DNA of 40,433 bases from NCBI GenBank assembly GCA_021205365.1, contig JAJPXP010000029.1, positions 1 to 40,433 on the forward strand, in the 5' to 3' direction. This DNA is from Clostridia bacterium (lineage in GTDB: Bacteria > Bacillota > Clostridia > Oscillospirales > Butyricicoccaceae). The first letter of the stretch is position 1. Every line of letters begins with the position of its first letter. The translations under genes and the position numbers were made by a program. Shown here in pieces: positions 21,538 to 28,539 of this stretch. The notes under the pieces are model-generated. The model searched no databases and had not been told where the DNA came from. It was given only the letters and a program-made list of their open reading frames with translations.

Positions 21538-22317
21538 ATGAAGACGATATCAATTATTAATCTAAAAGGCGGTGTCGGTAAAACTACAACCGCAGTAAAC
21601 CTTGCTTATGCGCTGGCAGAAGAAATGAATTATCATGTCCTGCTAATAGACAACGATAAGCAGGGAAACTGCAGCCAACATTATGGGGTACATAGCTACG
21701 ATCTCCCAAGCATTGCTGATGTGTTTGCGGATGATTTGAGCGTTGATAAGGCAATTGTTCAGACTGGCTATGACCAGATTGATATGATTCCAGCCAATAT
21801 GGATTTATTGGATGCTAACCTGCATCTGATATACGAGAAAACACAGCAGCATTACATTCTGCGTGACGCGCTGGTTCCGATATCTCGAAACTATGATTTC
21901 TGCATCATTGACAATGCTCCGGATATCAACCTAACAACCATCAATGCGTTGGCAGCATCGGATTATGTTGTGATTCCGGTTAACAGTGATGCCTATGCAA
22001 CTGATGGCATTGATCGTATGCTTGAAATCATTGATGATGCCAGAGGTTTCAATGATAAGATTCAGTTGGCAGGCTGTCTACAGTGCAAATACCAAAACAA
22101 TCCCGCGAATCTGCAAATGCAGAATTTCCTGAGGAGAAATAAAGAGTATGCTGCCTTTGATACAACAATCCGGTTCACACCGAAGATTGATGAATCAACA
22201 TTCTACCGAGCACCTGTGTTCGATTATTCCCCGCGTTCAGCAGCATCAGCGGATTACAGAGAATTTACAGCGGAGCTGCTGTGCCGGATTGCTGAAGGAG
22301 CTGGCAGCCATGGCTAA
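21538..22317 (+). CDS. parA: ParA-family partition ATPase
   Basis: This 259-aa ATPase has the deviant Walker A motif KGGVGKTTT (residues 10-18), LLIDNDKQGNCSQHYG and FCIIDNAPDINLTTINAL, typical of Soj/ParA type Ib proteins without an N-terminal HTH. AAAGGAA lies upstream. The parB gene overlaps by 8 nt. Together with a DNA site they would position or segregate the phage DNA when it is extrachromosomal. A full parAB pair in a phage with an integrase is notable. Confidence 0.9.
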   Translation: MKTISIINLKGGVGKTTTAVNLAYALAEEMNYHVLLIDNDKQGNCSQHYGVHSYDLPSIADVFADDLSVDKAIVQTGYDQIDMIPANMDLLDANLHLIYEKTQQHYILRDALVPISRNYDFCIIDNAPDINLTTINALAASDYVVIPVNSDAYATDGIDRMLEIIDDARGFNDKIQLAGCLQCKYQNNPANLQMQNFLRRNKEYAAFDTTIRFTPKIDESTFYRAPVFDYSPRSAASADYREFTAELLCRIAEGAGSHG

Positions 22318-23650
22318 GAAGGATTTTATGGCAACCTTCCTGAAAGAACGGGAAGAACAGGCTGTGTCCAAATTGGACACAGCGCAAATTGTTTTCCGTT
22401 CGGCACGATCACTAAAATCGAATGCTGAGAACTTTTACGACGTTTCGCAGATTGATGATCTGGTTGAGTCTATCCGCGAGTTCGGTGTCCTGTCACCGTT
22501 GGGTATTTCTGCCGATGGCGTGGTGTTCTCTGGTCATCGGCGTTTGGCAGCGGATTTGAGATTGCTAGAAGAAACAGGAGATGCGAAATATGAAAACGTT
22601 CCGTGCATCGAACGTGAATTTGCTGATCCACTGGATGAGAAACTGGCGTTGATTGATTCCAACAGCACTGCACGGATATTGACACCGTATGAACTGATGG
22701 AACAGGCGAAACAGTATGATGCATTACTGGTTGAAGCCAAAAAGCAAGGGCGCATATATTCCGGTCGCCGTCGGGATCTGATTGCAAAGAAAATGAATGT
22801 CAGTCCGGCAAAGCTGGGTAGGCTTTCTGCAATAGATAAAAATTTGCACACAGGATGGAAGGAAATTTTCCGAGATGGACGTATATCGGAATCTGTTGCA
22901 TATGAGATTTCCAAGCTTGAAATCGCAGCGCAGGAAGAATTTTTGCGTTACACGGAGCAGTACGAGAACATTGACTATATAATGCTGTGTGAAGTTGAAG
23001 CTTTTGCGGAGGAATGTCAGCAATCTTTGCAGGAGATTGCTCCTGAACAGACGGAACCTGCTACGCCTGAACCAGAATCTCCAGTAAACGATCAACAGGA
23101 GACACCAGATCAGGGATATAACATGTACGCCCCAGATGGCAAACCGGCAATCGTTGGACTTCCGCCACGGGAATTGGAATCGAACGAGCCTGTACAGCAT
23201 GATACGGAATCTAATCAGGAATCGGAGCATGAGAAAACGCTGGATCAGTGGCGTAAGATGGCGGAAGAACAGGAGATGAATGAGGAAGAATCAACCAGCG
23301 ACCATATGGAGAATCGTGTCATGGATTTGCGTAACAGCTTAGGTTTGTCTAAAGCTGAAATGGCAGAGAAATTAGGATGGTTTCAAGCTGCATATTCTGC
23401 TGTAGAAACATCGGACTCTCCTGCGAGTTGGAGATTGTATGAGATTGCAGTATGTTTTAAAGTTTCTATGGACTGGTTGGTAGGCCTGAGTGATACTAAG
23501 CAGCCGAAGATCAATATCAGTAAAGGCAGGGAACGTCTGACGCACGAACGTTGTGCTTTCGGTTCTTCAGGTTATTGGTCACCGGCAAAGAAGGAAGAAC
23601 TTATTAATCGATTAGCCGAGTATGAAAATGAGGAATACAGGAGGCGGTGA
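22310..23650 (+). CDS. parB: ParB-family DNA-binding protein fused to a C-terminal XRE domain
   Basis: This 446-aa protein starts at ATG 22310, nine bases after GAAGGAG, overlapping parA. Residues ~35-125 form the ParB/Srx nucleotide-binding domain with GHRR (75-78, box II). Residues ~155-215 are the ParB-type helix-turn-helix (LIAKKMNVSPAKLGRLSAI). An acidic, Pro- and Gln-rich linker covers 235-330. Residues ~333-393 are a Cro/CI-type XRE domain (SLGLSKAEMAEKLGWFQAAYSAVE), where ParB normally has a dimerisation domain. It may therefore combine partition with gene control. A 23-bp palindrome, candidate parS, lies in codons 18-25. Confidence 0.85.
   Translation: MAKKDFMATFLKEREEQAVSKLDTAQIVFRSARSLKSNAENFYDVSQIDDLVESIREFGVLSPLGISADGVVFSGHRRLAADLRLLEETGDAKYENVPCIEREFADPLDEKLALIDSNSTARILTPYELMEQAKQYDALLVEAKKQGRIYSGRRRDLIAKKMNVSPAKLGRLSAIDKNLHTGWKEIFRDGRISESVAYEISKLEIAAQEEFLRYTEQYENIDYIMLCEVEAFAEECQQSLQEIAPEQTEPATPEPESPVNDQQETPDQGYNMYAPDGKPAIVGLPPRELESNEPVQHDTESNQESEHEKTLDQWRKMAEEQEMNEEESTSDHMENRVMDLRNSLGLSKAEMAEKLGWFQAAYSAVETSDSPASWRLYEIAVCFKVSMDWLVGLSDTKQPKINISKGRERLTHERCAFGSSGYWSPAKKEELINRLAEYENEEYRRR
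22361..22383. repeat. 23-bp palindrome inside parB, copy 2 (candidate parS)
   Basis: Perfect 11-bp arms surround a single central A; the inner 17 bp are GTGTCCAA-A-TTGGACAC. This is the longest of the three copies and lies in the 5' end of parB, the kind of place where partition sites are often found. Confidence 0.75.
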
Positions 23651-23652
23651 TA

Positions 23653-23859
23653 TTGACAATTCAAGATAAAATCCGTATCGGGAAAGATTCCGAAGGAAAT
23701 GAAATTTATGCGACTGTGATTTTTGTCCATCCGAAAAAACGGTTTATCACAATTGAGATTCCTGCTCCGTATGGTGCGAAAATCCGAGAAACGCGGTATA
23801 TTGGCATTCGGCGCGGTAACAGGCAGCCGAGTGGACGCTGGATAAGTAAAAAGCAATAA
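23653..23859 (+). CDS. small phage protein (68 aa), unknown function
   Basis: The start is taken as TTG 23653, eight bases after AGGAGG (23639-23644); the in-frame GTG at 23647 is too close to that site. The sequence begins MTIQDKIRIGKDSEGNEIYA and is basic and beta-rich, ending GNRQPSGRWISKKQ. A strong terminator follows within 12 bp, so it closes the parAB transcript. Confidence 0.62.
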   Translation: MTIQDKIRIGKDSEGNEIYATVIFVHPKKRFITIEIPAPYGAKIRETRYIGIRRGNRQPSGRWISKKQ

Positions 23860-23870
23860 TTCAAGAAAGG

Positions 23871-23896
23871 AAGGCGGTGCTTCGGCACCGCCTTTT
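23871..23896 (+). terminator. Rho-independent terminator of the parAB block
   Basis: AAGGCGGTGC (23871-23880), TTCG loop, GCACCGCCTT (23885-23894), then further T: a 10-bp GC-rich stem with a UUCG tetraloop. Confidence 0.9.
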
Positions 23897-23913
23897 CATG
23901 TTGGAGGTTATTT

Positions 23914-24261
23914 ATGAATTCAAATGAAATAAATGAAGTAATTGATAAACTTTGCGAGAAGTTAGGAATTGCAGCAAGTCGTATTTCAGATATTGTTCCA
24001 TCAATTGTAAAGATGAAAATAACTGATTCAATTGGCTGTGTAATAATTTTTCTGATCTTGAGTGTAGTATTGTTCTGCATTCATTGCAAGATGGAGAAGC
24101 CGGAGGATTTATTTAAAACCAATTGGAAACGTATTGCAGGAATAGCAAGTCTATTATTTTTTATAATTGCAATGTTTTTTGCGGTTGATACAGTTGAGTG
24201 GATTGTAGCTCCGGAAGCTAAAGCAATTGAATATGTTGTAAATATGATACAGAGATCATGA
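23914..24261 (+). CDS. phage membrane protein with two transmembrane helices (115 aa)
   Basis: GGAGG lies seven bases before ATG 23914. A helical N-terminal part (MNSNEINEVIDKLCEKLGIAA) is followed by two membrane helices (SIGCVIIFLILSVVLFCIHC and IAGIASLLFFIIAMFFAV) and a short tail. It stands right after a terminator, so it needs its own promoter or readthrough. Holin is conceivable from the topology, but its position among early genes, far from lysis genes, makes that unlikely. The function is unknown. Confidence 0.65.
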   Translation: MNSNEINEVIDKLCEKLGIAASRISDIVPSIVKMKITDSIGCVIIFLILSVVLFCIHCKMEKPEDLFKTNWKRIAGIASLLFFIIAMFFAVDTVEWIVAPEAKAIEYVVNMIQRS

Positions 24262-24287
24262 TTGGTTAATATGAAAGAAGAACTGTT

Positions 24288-24437
24288 ATGAGTAGAGCAT
24301 TGACAAGGGAGCAGCTGATGCAACGGATTGGTCAACCGATCAGGGTGATTGATTTATGGTCAGGAAGAAATTACGAGAAGGTTTTCCGAGGTGATCTGCG
24401 TGGATATCATTGCACATGGATCGCGTTTGATACATAG
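24288..24437 (+). CDS. small phage protein (49 aa), unknown function
   Basis: The product begins MSRALTREQLMQRIGQPIRV and ends CTWIAFDT. The ribosome-binding site is weak (GAAAGAAG). The frame is open for 49 codons in a region with no competing gene, and its composition fits a small beta-rich domain. The next start follows 11 bp after its stop. No family is recognised. Confidence 0.5.
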   Translation: MSRALTREQLMQRIGQPIRVIDLWSGRNYEKVFRGDLRGYHCTWIAFDT

Positions 24438-24448
24438 GAGGGGTATGG

Positions 24449-24601
24449 ATGAGACGTTGTCTAGTAAACTGCCCAATGTATGATTATGAGGAACGTCGCT
24501 GTATGCAGTGCGGGCGGTATATAAGATTTTTGAATATCTGTCCAGCGCGGCGCACTGAGCAGCGTCTGGCAGAAAAATGCTTGACAAATTGCGAGAGATA
24601 G
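24449..24601 (+). CDS. small Cys-rich phage protein (50 aa), possible zinc finger
   Basis: ATG 24449 follows AGGAGGGG by five bases. The protein begins MRRCLVNCPMYDYEERRCMQ and contains CxxC-type spacings (CMQC, then C...C later in the chain), consistent with zinc binding. It lies in a run of tiny genes. The family is not recognised. The next promoter overlaps its last codons. Confidence 0.58.
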   Translation: MRRCLVNCPMYDYEERRCMQCGRYIRFLNICPARRTEQRLAEKCLTNCER

Positions 24602-24610
24602 CTGTATTAT
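24581..24610 (+). promoter_or_regulatory. sigma-A promoter within the tiny-gene cluster
   Basis: TTGACA (24581-24586), an 18-bp spacer and TATTAT (24605-24610). It overlaps the end of the 50-aa gene and would drive the Cys-rich 42-aa gene and the first hairpin leader element. Confidence 0.6.
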
Positions 24611-24624
24611 GGGAGGCAAAGGAA

Positions 24625-24753
24625 ATGAATTATCAATGGGTATGTTGTCCGCAGTGCGGAAAGAAACTGATACGACGATATGCTGATACGCATGTGCAGT
24701 TCCTGCGTTTACACTGTAAGCATTGCAAGTCGGAATCCGTATTTAATTTTTAA
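24625..24753 (+). CDS. cysteine-rich KTR-like zinc ribbon protein (42 aa)
   Basis: GGGAGG lies eight bases before ATG 24625. The 42-aa chain has two CxxC knuckles: CCPQCGKK near residue 7 and HCKHCKSES near residue 31. This matches the cysteine-rich KTR family, small zinc ribbons common on mobile elements of Firmicutes. It probably binds nucleic acid or a protein partner; the precise role is unknown. Only 3 bp separate it from the first GAGCCT repeat element. Confidence 0.68.
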   Translation: MNYQWVCCPQCGKKLIRRYADTHVQFLRLHCKHCKSESVFNF

Positions 24754-24756
24754 TAG

Positions 24757-24783
24757 TTGAGCCTGAGCCTGTGAGCCTGAGCC
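24757..24783 (+). repeat. GAGCCT tandem repeat, leader element copy 1
   Basis: This 27-bp unit contains GAGCC four times and differs from the copy at 25914-25940 in one base (T for A). The last GAGCC forms the 5' foot of the following terminator hairpin. Confidence 0.85.
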
Positions 24784-24827
24784 GTATCTGATGCAATCTA
24801 TGCGTCAGGTGCGGCTTTTTTGTTTTT
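24780..24827 (+). terminator. long hairpin terminator, leader element copy 1
   Basis: AGCCGTATCTGATGCA (24780-24795) pairs along its full 16 nt with 24801-24816, including four G-T pairs, around loop ATCTA. TTTTTT-G-TTTTT follows, then the GGAGG of the next gene. It works as a terminator or attenuator in front of the 69-aa gene. Confidence 0.8.
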
Positions 24828-24843
24828 CTGGAGGTGCGACAGC

Positions 24844-25053
24844 ATGGGAACACTGTGGGATTTAGCACAGGAATATAGAGCAAACCAACCGCCTATTGAA
24901 CGGCGGTTGGAAGACTTGCGGAATGAATTATCACGTACAGCATCTGTGGAAGCACGGCGTCGGCTACGTCATAGGATCAACGTGCTAGAAAAGATGCTGG
25001 CAGATTCCAGACGGTGTGTATTTGAGATGGAACATTATTATGACAAGGAGTAA
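24844..25053 (+). CDS. small coiled-coil phage protein (69 aa)
   Basis: ATG 24844 follows GGAGG by nine bases, directly after the first leader element. The chain (MGTLWDLAQEYRANQPPIER, then RRRLRHRINVLEKMLADS) is a highly charged helix pair or coiled coil. It ends 6 bp before the HUH nuclease gene and may act with it. No family is recognised. Confidence 0.65.
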   Translation: MGTLWDLAQEYRANQPPIERRLEDLRNELSRTASVEARRRLRHRINVLEKMLADSRRCVFEMEHYYDKE

Positions 25054-25059
25054 GCTGCT

Positions 25060-25803
25060 ATGGCAAAGCGGAAGAAAATGATACACGCTGGGCGTTTGGT
25101 GCTTGGTATTATCTACTCAGCACCTAGTCCGCGCGATCCGGAACATGTCAGGGCCGCAAAGTCTAAAGCGTCAACTGCTGCACGTCAGCGGATGAATATA
25201 AAAACATCCGTCAGAAAGTTAGAGTTGCTGCTGGCAGCAAACTTTGATACATCTGATATTGTTGTAACGCTTACATATCGAGATGAGGATTTGCCAAAGG
25301 ATAAAGCCGAAGCTGTCCGGCGGATACGCCGTTTCATCCGAAAACTGAGAGATGCCCGATTTGTGTTAAAGGAGACACTGCGATACATCTATGTTTCAGA
25401 GCATCTCCATTCACATGGGCGCTGGCATCATCATATGGTACTGAATGGTACAGGAAGGGATATTGACTTGATCCGAAGCCTTTGGCGATGGGGCGATGAT
25501 ATCGAACTGAAAACGATTGATGCGTATGGATACGAAGCACTTGCGCAATATCTCACCAAGGAGCCGCGCGAGGAACGCAAGGTTCTCGGTGAGCGCATGT
25601 GGTCGCAGTCAAAGGGATTGAAGCGTCCGGAAGTGGAAACTGGATGGGCAAAGGATTATGAAACCCTTGTTCCACCATCGGGAGTTATTGTGCTGGCAAA
25701 CGAAACGCAGCAGAATGAATTCGGAAGCTATGCATATATCAAGTATCTGATTCCAAACTATAAGCCACGAAAGGCAAGGCCAAGTCGGAGGAAAAAGGAA
25801 TAG
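25060..25803 (+). CDS. HUH-type rolling-circle replication-associated protein (Rep/G2P-like)
   Basis: This 247-aa protein carries the three Rep motifs in order: motif 1 VVTLTYRD (68-75), motif 2 GRWHHHMVL (120-128, metal-binding His cluster) and motif 3 ALAQYLTKE (160-168, catalytic Y164 with K167). Such proteins nick DNA, stay covalently bound through Tyr and start rolling-circle synthesis; ssDNA phages and plasmids use them. Many tailed phages of Firmicutes carry a copy whose job is unclear. Here the gene and its coiled-coil neighbour lie between two almost identical repeat-hairpin elements, which may be its recognition sites. Confidence 0.8.
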   Translation: MAKRKKMIHAGRLVLGIIYSAPSPRDPEHVRAAKSKASTAARQRMNIKTSVRKLELLLAANFDTSDIVVTLTYRDEDLPKDKAEAVRRIRRFIRKLRDARFVLKETLRYIYVSEHLHSHGRWHHHMVLNGTGRDIDLIRSLWRWGDDIELKTIDAYGYEALAQYLTKEPREERKVLGERMWSQSKGLKRPEVETGWAKDYETLVPPSGVIVLANETQQNEFGSYAYIKYLIPNYKPRKARPSRRKKE

Positions 25804-25861
25804 CTTATTTTTTCTGACTTGAAACCATAGTATAACTTATTGTCGTCAGCAAAATAGACGG

Positions 25862-25890
25862 TTGACAATTTTTGAATCATCCACTATTAT
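25862..25890 (+). promoter_or_regulatory. sigma-A promoter in front of leader element copy 2
   Basis: TTGACA (25862-25867), a 17-bp spacer and TATTAT (25885-25890). The predicted start (~25897) and the hairpin terminator (~25987) would define a transcript of about 90 nt, or an attenuated leader of the HNH gene. Confidence 0.65.
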
Positions 25891-25913
25891 GGAAATCAGA
25901 GTTGAATAATTTC

Positions 25914-25940
25914 TTGAGCCTGAGCCTGAGAGCCTGAGCC
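25914..25940 (+). repeat. GAGCCT tandem repeat, leader element copy 2
   Basis: 26 of 27 bases match copy 1 at 24757-24783. It stands 1157 bp downstream, on the other side of the HUH gene. Confidence 0.85.
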
Positions 25941-25987
25941 ATCACATCATCAGCACATTGCGTGCCGGTGGTGTGGTGGCTCTTTTT
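25936..25987 (+). terminator. long hairpin terminator, leader element copy 2
   Basis: A 20-nt arm starting AGCCATCACATC (25937-25956) pairs with 25962-25981 with one mismatch and three G-T pairs, around loop ATTGC. The pair G25936-C25982 extends it. TTTTT-G-TTTTT follows, then the CGGAGG ribosome-binding site of the HNH gene. The stem sequence differs from copy 1, but the fold is the same. Confidence 0.82.
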
Positions 25988-26005
25988 GTTTTTCCGGAGG
26001 TGAAC

Positions 26006-26305
26006 ATGAAAAAACTGAACGATCTTCGCTATGTTGCAAGCCATGATTTCCTCGTGAGCAAGGCGTGGCTGCGGAAGCGTGAAGCGATCCTGCGCAGGGA
26101 CAAGTACCTGTGCCAGCACTGTCTGCGGTATGGTCGTCGCCGGGAAGCAGAGATGGTACACCACATTCGGGCAAGATCAGTTGCACCAGAACTGGCGCTC
26201 ACAGATTCCAATCTCGTTTCGTTGTGCAATTCATGTCATACTGCGATCGAAAAGCAGACGAAATATCGCACAAAGCGACGTAAATACCCCGCCCCATACG
26301 GGTAA
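26006..26305 (+). CDS. phage HNH endonuclease
   Basis: This 99-aa nuclease has zinc-binding CQHC and CNSC pairs and the HNH core HHIRARSVAPELALTDSNLVSLC. The start at 26006 follows CGGAGGTG. In HK97-like and other cos phages an HNH protein encoded just before the small terminase stimulates terminase cleavage of the DNA. The position here fits that role. A leader hairpin upstream may limit its expression. Confidence 0.9.
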   Translation: MKKLNDLRYVASHDFLVSKAWLRKREAILRRDKYLCQHCLRYGRRREAEMVHHIRARSVAPELALTDSNLVSLCNSCHTAIEKQTKYRTKRRKYPAPYG

Positions 26306-26477
26306 ATCCGTTGGAGTGGGCTGACCGATGCCTGAGGAGGCTTTCCAACTCTGCGGTATATCCGCAATGGAGGGATAACGCGCGTATATGCGCAGAAACA
26401 ATATATGCGCAAATGAAAAATCACTTGCAATTTTCCGGGCAAAAAGGCAGAAAAATCATGCAAAGGAGGTGGATTTT
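26306..26477. other. intergenic region between HNH and terminase, candidate cos/terminase-binding site
   Basis: 172 bp without a gene. It contains TGCGG-TATAT-CCGCA (26352-26366), GCGCGTATATGCGC (26380-26393) and a direct repeat TATATGCGCA at 26385-26394 and 26402-26411. A dense cluster of small palindromes at this place is typical of cos or terminase-recognition DNA. The cut site cannot be read from the sequence. Confidence 0.45.
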
Positions 26478-26846
26478 ATGTCGGTAAAAAGAAACAGAGA
26501 AAAGCTCATTGCGGCTATGCAGACGCTCGGTGTCTACCGGCAGGAATTTGCCGAGGCGATTGAACTGACCGCAAAGCTTATGGAAGATTGTGCCAAAGCT
26601 GAGAAGCAGACAAAGGCGAAGGATTACCAGCCGATTGTCACGAAAGTCAACAAGACCGGGCAGGAGTACCAGGCGAAGAATGTCTGGACCACGATGGTCG
26701 AGCAATACCGCAAGGATATCATTGCGAACCTTGCGCAGCTGGGGCTGACACCTGCCGGATTGAAGAAGCTGAACGATGAGCTGTCAAAGAAACCGCCAAA
26801 GCCCAGCGGCATTGCTGCCCATGTCGCGCATCTCAATGGGAAGTAA
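26478..26846 (+). CDS. phage terminase small subunit, P27 family
   Basis: This 122-aa protein binds the phage DNA end and starts packaging. The start ATG 26478 has AAAGGAGGT seven bases upstream, so the in-frame stretch before it is not coding. The sequence KRNREKLIAAMQTLGVYRQEF, the central DYQPIVTKVNKTGQEYQAKN and the ending ELSKKPPKPSGIAAH fit the P27 small-terminase family. It overlaps the large subunit gene by 11 nt. Confidence 0.85.
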   Translation: MSVKRNREKLIAAMQTLGVYRQEFAEAIELTAKLMEDCAKAEKQTKAKDYQPIVTKVNKTGQEYQAKNVWTTMVEQYRKDIIANLAQLGLTPAGLKKLNDELSKKPPKPSGIAAHVAHLNGK

Positions 26847-28530
26847 CTACCAGATTGTCCTGGACTATGCCCACAGCATCGTTTCCGGCGACAAGATTGC
26901 GTGCGTAGAGCTTCAGCAGGCGTGTCAGCGGTTTCTCAATGACCTAGATGATCCGCGTTGGGATTTTCGGGTTGATCGCGCTGAGAATGTCGTGCAGCTG
27001 ATAGAAACGCGGTTGTGCCATGTCAAAGCCGAGCTGCGAAGGAAACCGTTTTTGCTGGAGCCGTGGGAAAAGTTCATCGTCTACAACATCGCGGGTTTCT
27101 TTCTCGCTGGTACAGATATTCGACGTTTTAATCAGGCGTTTATCTTTGTGCCGCGTAAGAATGGCAAGACATCTCTGTCGGCAGCCATTTGTTTCGCTAT
27201 CGCGCTGGAGTATGTCATGTATGCCAGCACGATCACGATTGTTGCAAACCGTCTGGATCGTGCTTTGGAATCGTGGAATTTCATCCGGAAGAACTTGGAT
27301 TTTCTGGATGAAGCGGAGTACTGGAGAATTATTGACAACAACAATGAGCACTCCATGTCGTTGACTTTCTACGATGATGATGAGCGGGAAATCGGCAGCA
27401 TTCGTGTGGAAGCCCTCGCGCAGAACGAAGACAAAGCGGACGGTATTAACTCCAATGTGATCCTCCTCGATGAGGTTCACAGCTATAAAAACGCAGAGCA
27501 GTATCATGTTTACGAAAAGGCATTGAAGGCATATCAGCATAAGCTGCTGCTGGCCTGCACGACTGCCGGCAAGAATATGGCATCGTTTGGTTACAGCCGC
27601 ATGAAGTATTGCATGAAGATTTTGCAGGGTACTATCCCCGCAGATCGATACTTCATTTTCCTAGCGAAGGCGGATCATCCGGAGAATTACACTGATCCGG
27701 TAGAACATGAAAAAGCAAACCCAAACTATGGCGTGACCATCCTGCCGGAAGACATCATGGGCGAAGCGCTAGAAGCACAAAACGATCCGTCCAGCCGCGC
27801 ATCGTTCCTGAATAAATCTCTCAACATTTACACGAACGTCGTTAACGCTTACTTTGACGTTGCTGCCGTTGTGGACAGTGATGCACAGTACAACTGGACG
27901 CTGGAGGAACTGGCGAAGCTGCCGATCACGTGGACAGGTGGCGCGGATCTGTCGAAGCAGCACGACCTGACAGCAGGCGCACTGTACGGCGAATATGAGG
28001 GCGTTTCCATCATCATCGCGCATGGCTTTATTCCGATCACCGCCGCACAGCAGAAGGCAGAAGAGGATGATATTCCCTTCATGTGGTGGGAGGAGAAAGG
28101 CTGGCTGACACTCTGCAACAGCAAGATCGTGGACTACGATCAGGTTGTCAGATGGTTCGTGTCTATGCGGGACATGGGTTTCAAGATTCAGCAGGTCGGC
28201 TTCGACCGACAGTACAGTCGCGATTTTGTCCGTGCTATGAAAAAGGCTAATTTCAAGATGATGGACAGCTCACAGCTTTACTGGAAAAAATCAGAGGCTT
28301 TCCGTGAGCAGGAACGCCATATCATTGATGGCAAATATTATTACTGCCATAATCGTGCCTTTGAATACTGCATCGGCAATGTTAAGGCTGTAGAAGATGC
28401 TGAAGAACGTGTGAAATATTCCAAGGTTGATGATAACCAGAGAATTGACCTGTTTGATGCCGCCAACATGGCATGCAAAGAAGCAATTATTTTGAAGGAT
28501 AAGGATATTACTGCTGACAACTGGTTTTAG
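26836..28530 (+). CDS. phage terminase large subunit
   Basis: This 564-aa packaging motor and nuclease has ATPase Walker A VPRKNGKT (105-112) and Walker B VILLDEVH (208-215). The C-terminal RNase H-like nuclease is around TGGADLSKQHDLT and the final acid cluster RIDLFDAANM. It belongs to the HK97/P27-associated group (Terminase_1, COG4626). ATG 26836 was chosen inside the end of the small subunit gene; no clear ribosome-binding site is seen, so translation is probably coupled. ATG 26821 is an alternative. Confidence 0.93.
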   Translation: MGSNYQIVLDYAHSIVSGDKIACVELQQACQRFLNDLDDPRWDFRVDRAENVVQLIETRLCHVKAELRRKPFLLEPWEKFIVYNIAGFFLAGTDIRRFNQAFIFVPRKNGKTSLSAAICFAIALEYVMYASTITIVANRLDRALESWNFIRKNLDFLDEAEYWRIIDNNNEHSMSLTFYDDDEREIGSIRVEALAQNEDKADGINSNVILLDEVHSYKNAEQYHVYEKALKAYQHKLLLACTTAGKNMASFGYSRMKYCMKILQGTIPADRYFIFLAKADHPENYTDPVEHEKANPNYGVTILPEDIMGEALEAQNDPSSRASFLNKSLNIYTNVVNAYFDVAAVVDSDAQYNWTLEELAKLPITWTGGADLSKQHDLTAGALYGEYEGVSIIIAHGFIPITAAQQKAEEDDIPFMWWEEKGWLTLCNSKIVDYDQVVRWFVSMRDMGFKIQQVGFDRQYSRDFVRAMKKANFKMMDSSQLYWKKSEAFREQERHIIDGKYYYCHNRAFEYCIGNVKAVEDAEERVKYSKVDDNQRIDLFDAANMACKEAIILKDKDITADNWF

Positions 28531-28539
28531 GAGGTCAGA

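Noticed and set aside
22148-22309. 54-codon N-terminal extension of ParB
   Set aside because: It lies wholly within parA in another frame. ATG 22310 has a proper ribosome-binding site and starts a typical ParB N-terminus.
23914-24261. Two-helix membrane protein as holin
   Set aside because: It lies in the early region, far from any lysin gene, and its topology alone is not enough.
24757-25987. GAGCCT repeats as a CRISPR array
   Set aside because: There are only two copies, 1.16 kb apart with genes between them, and no spacer-like units or cas genes.
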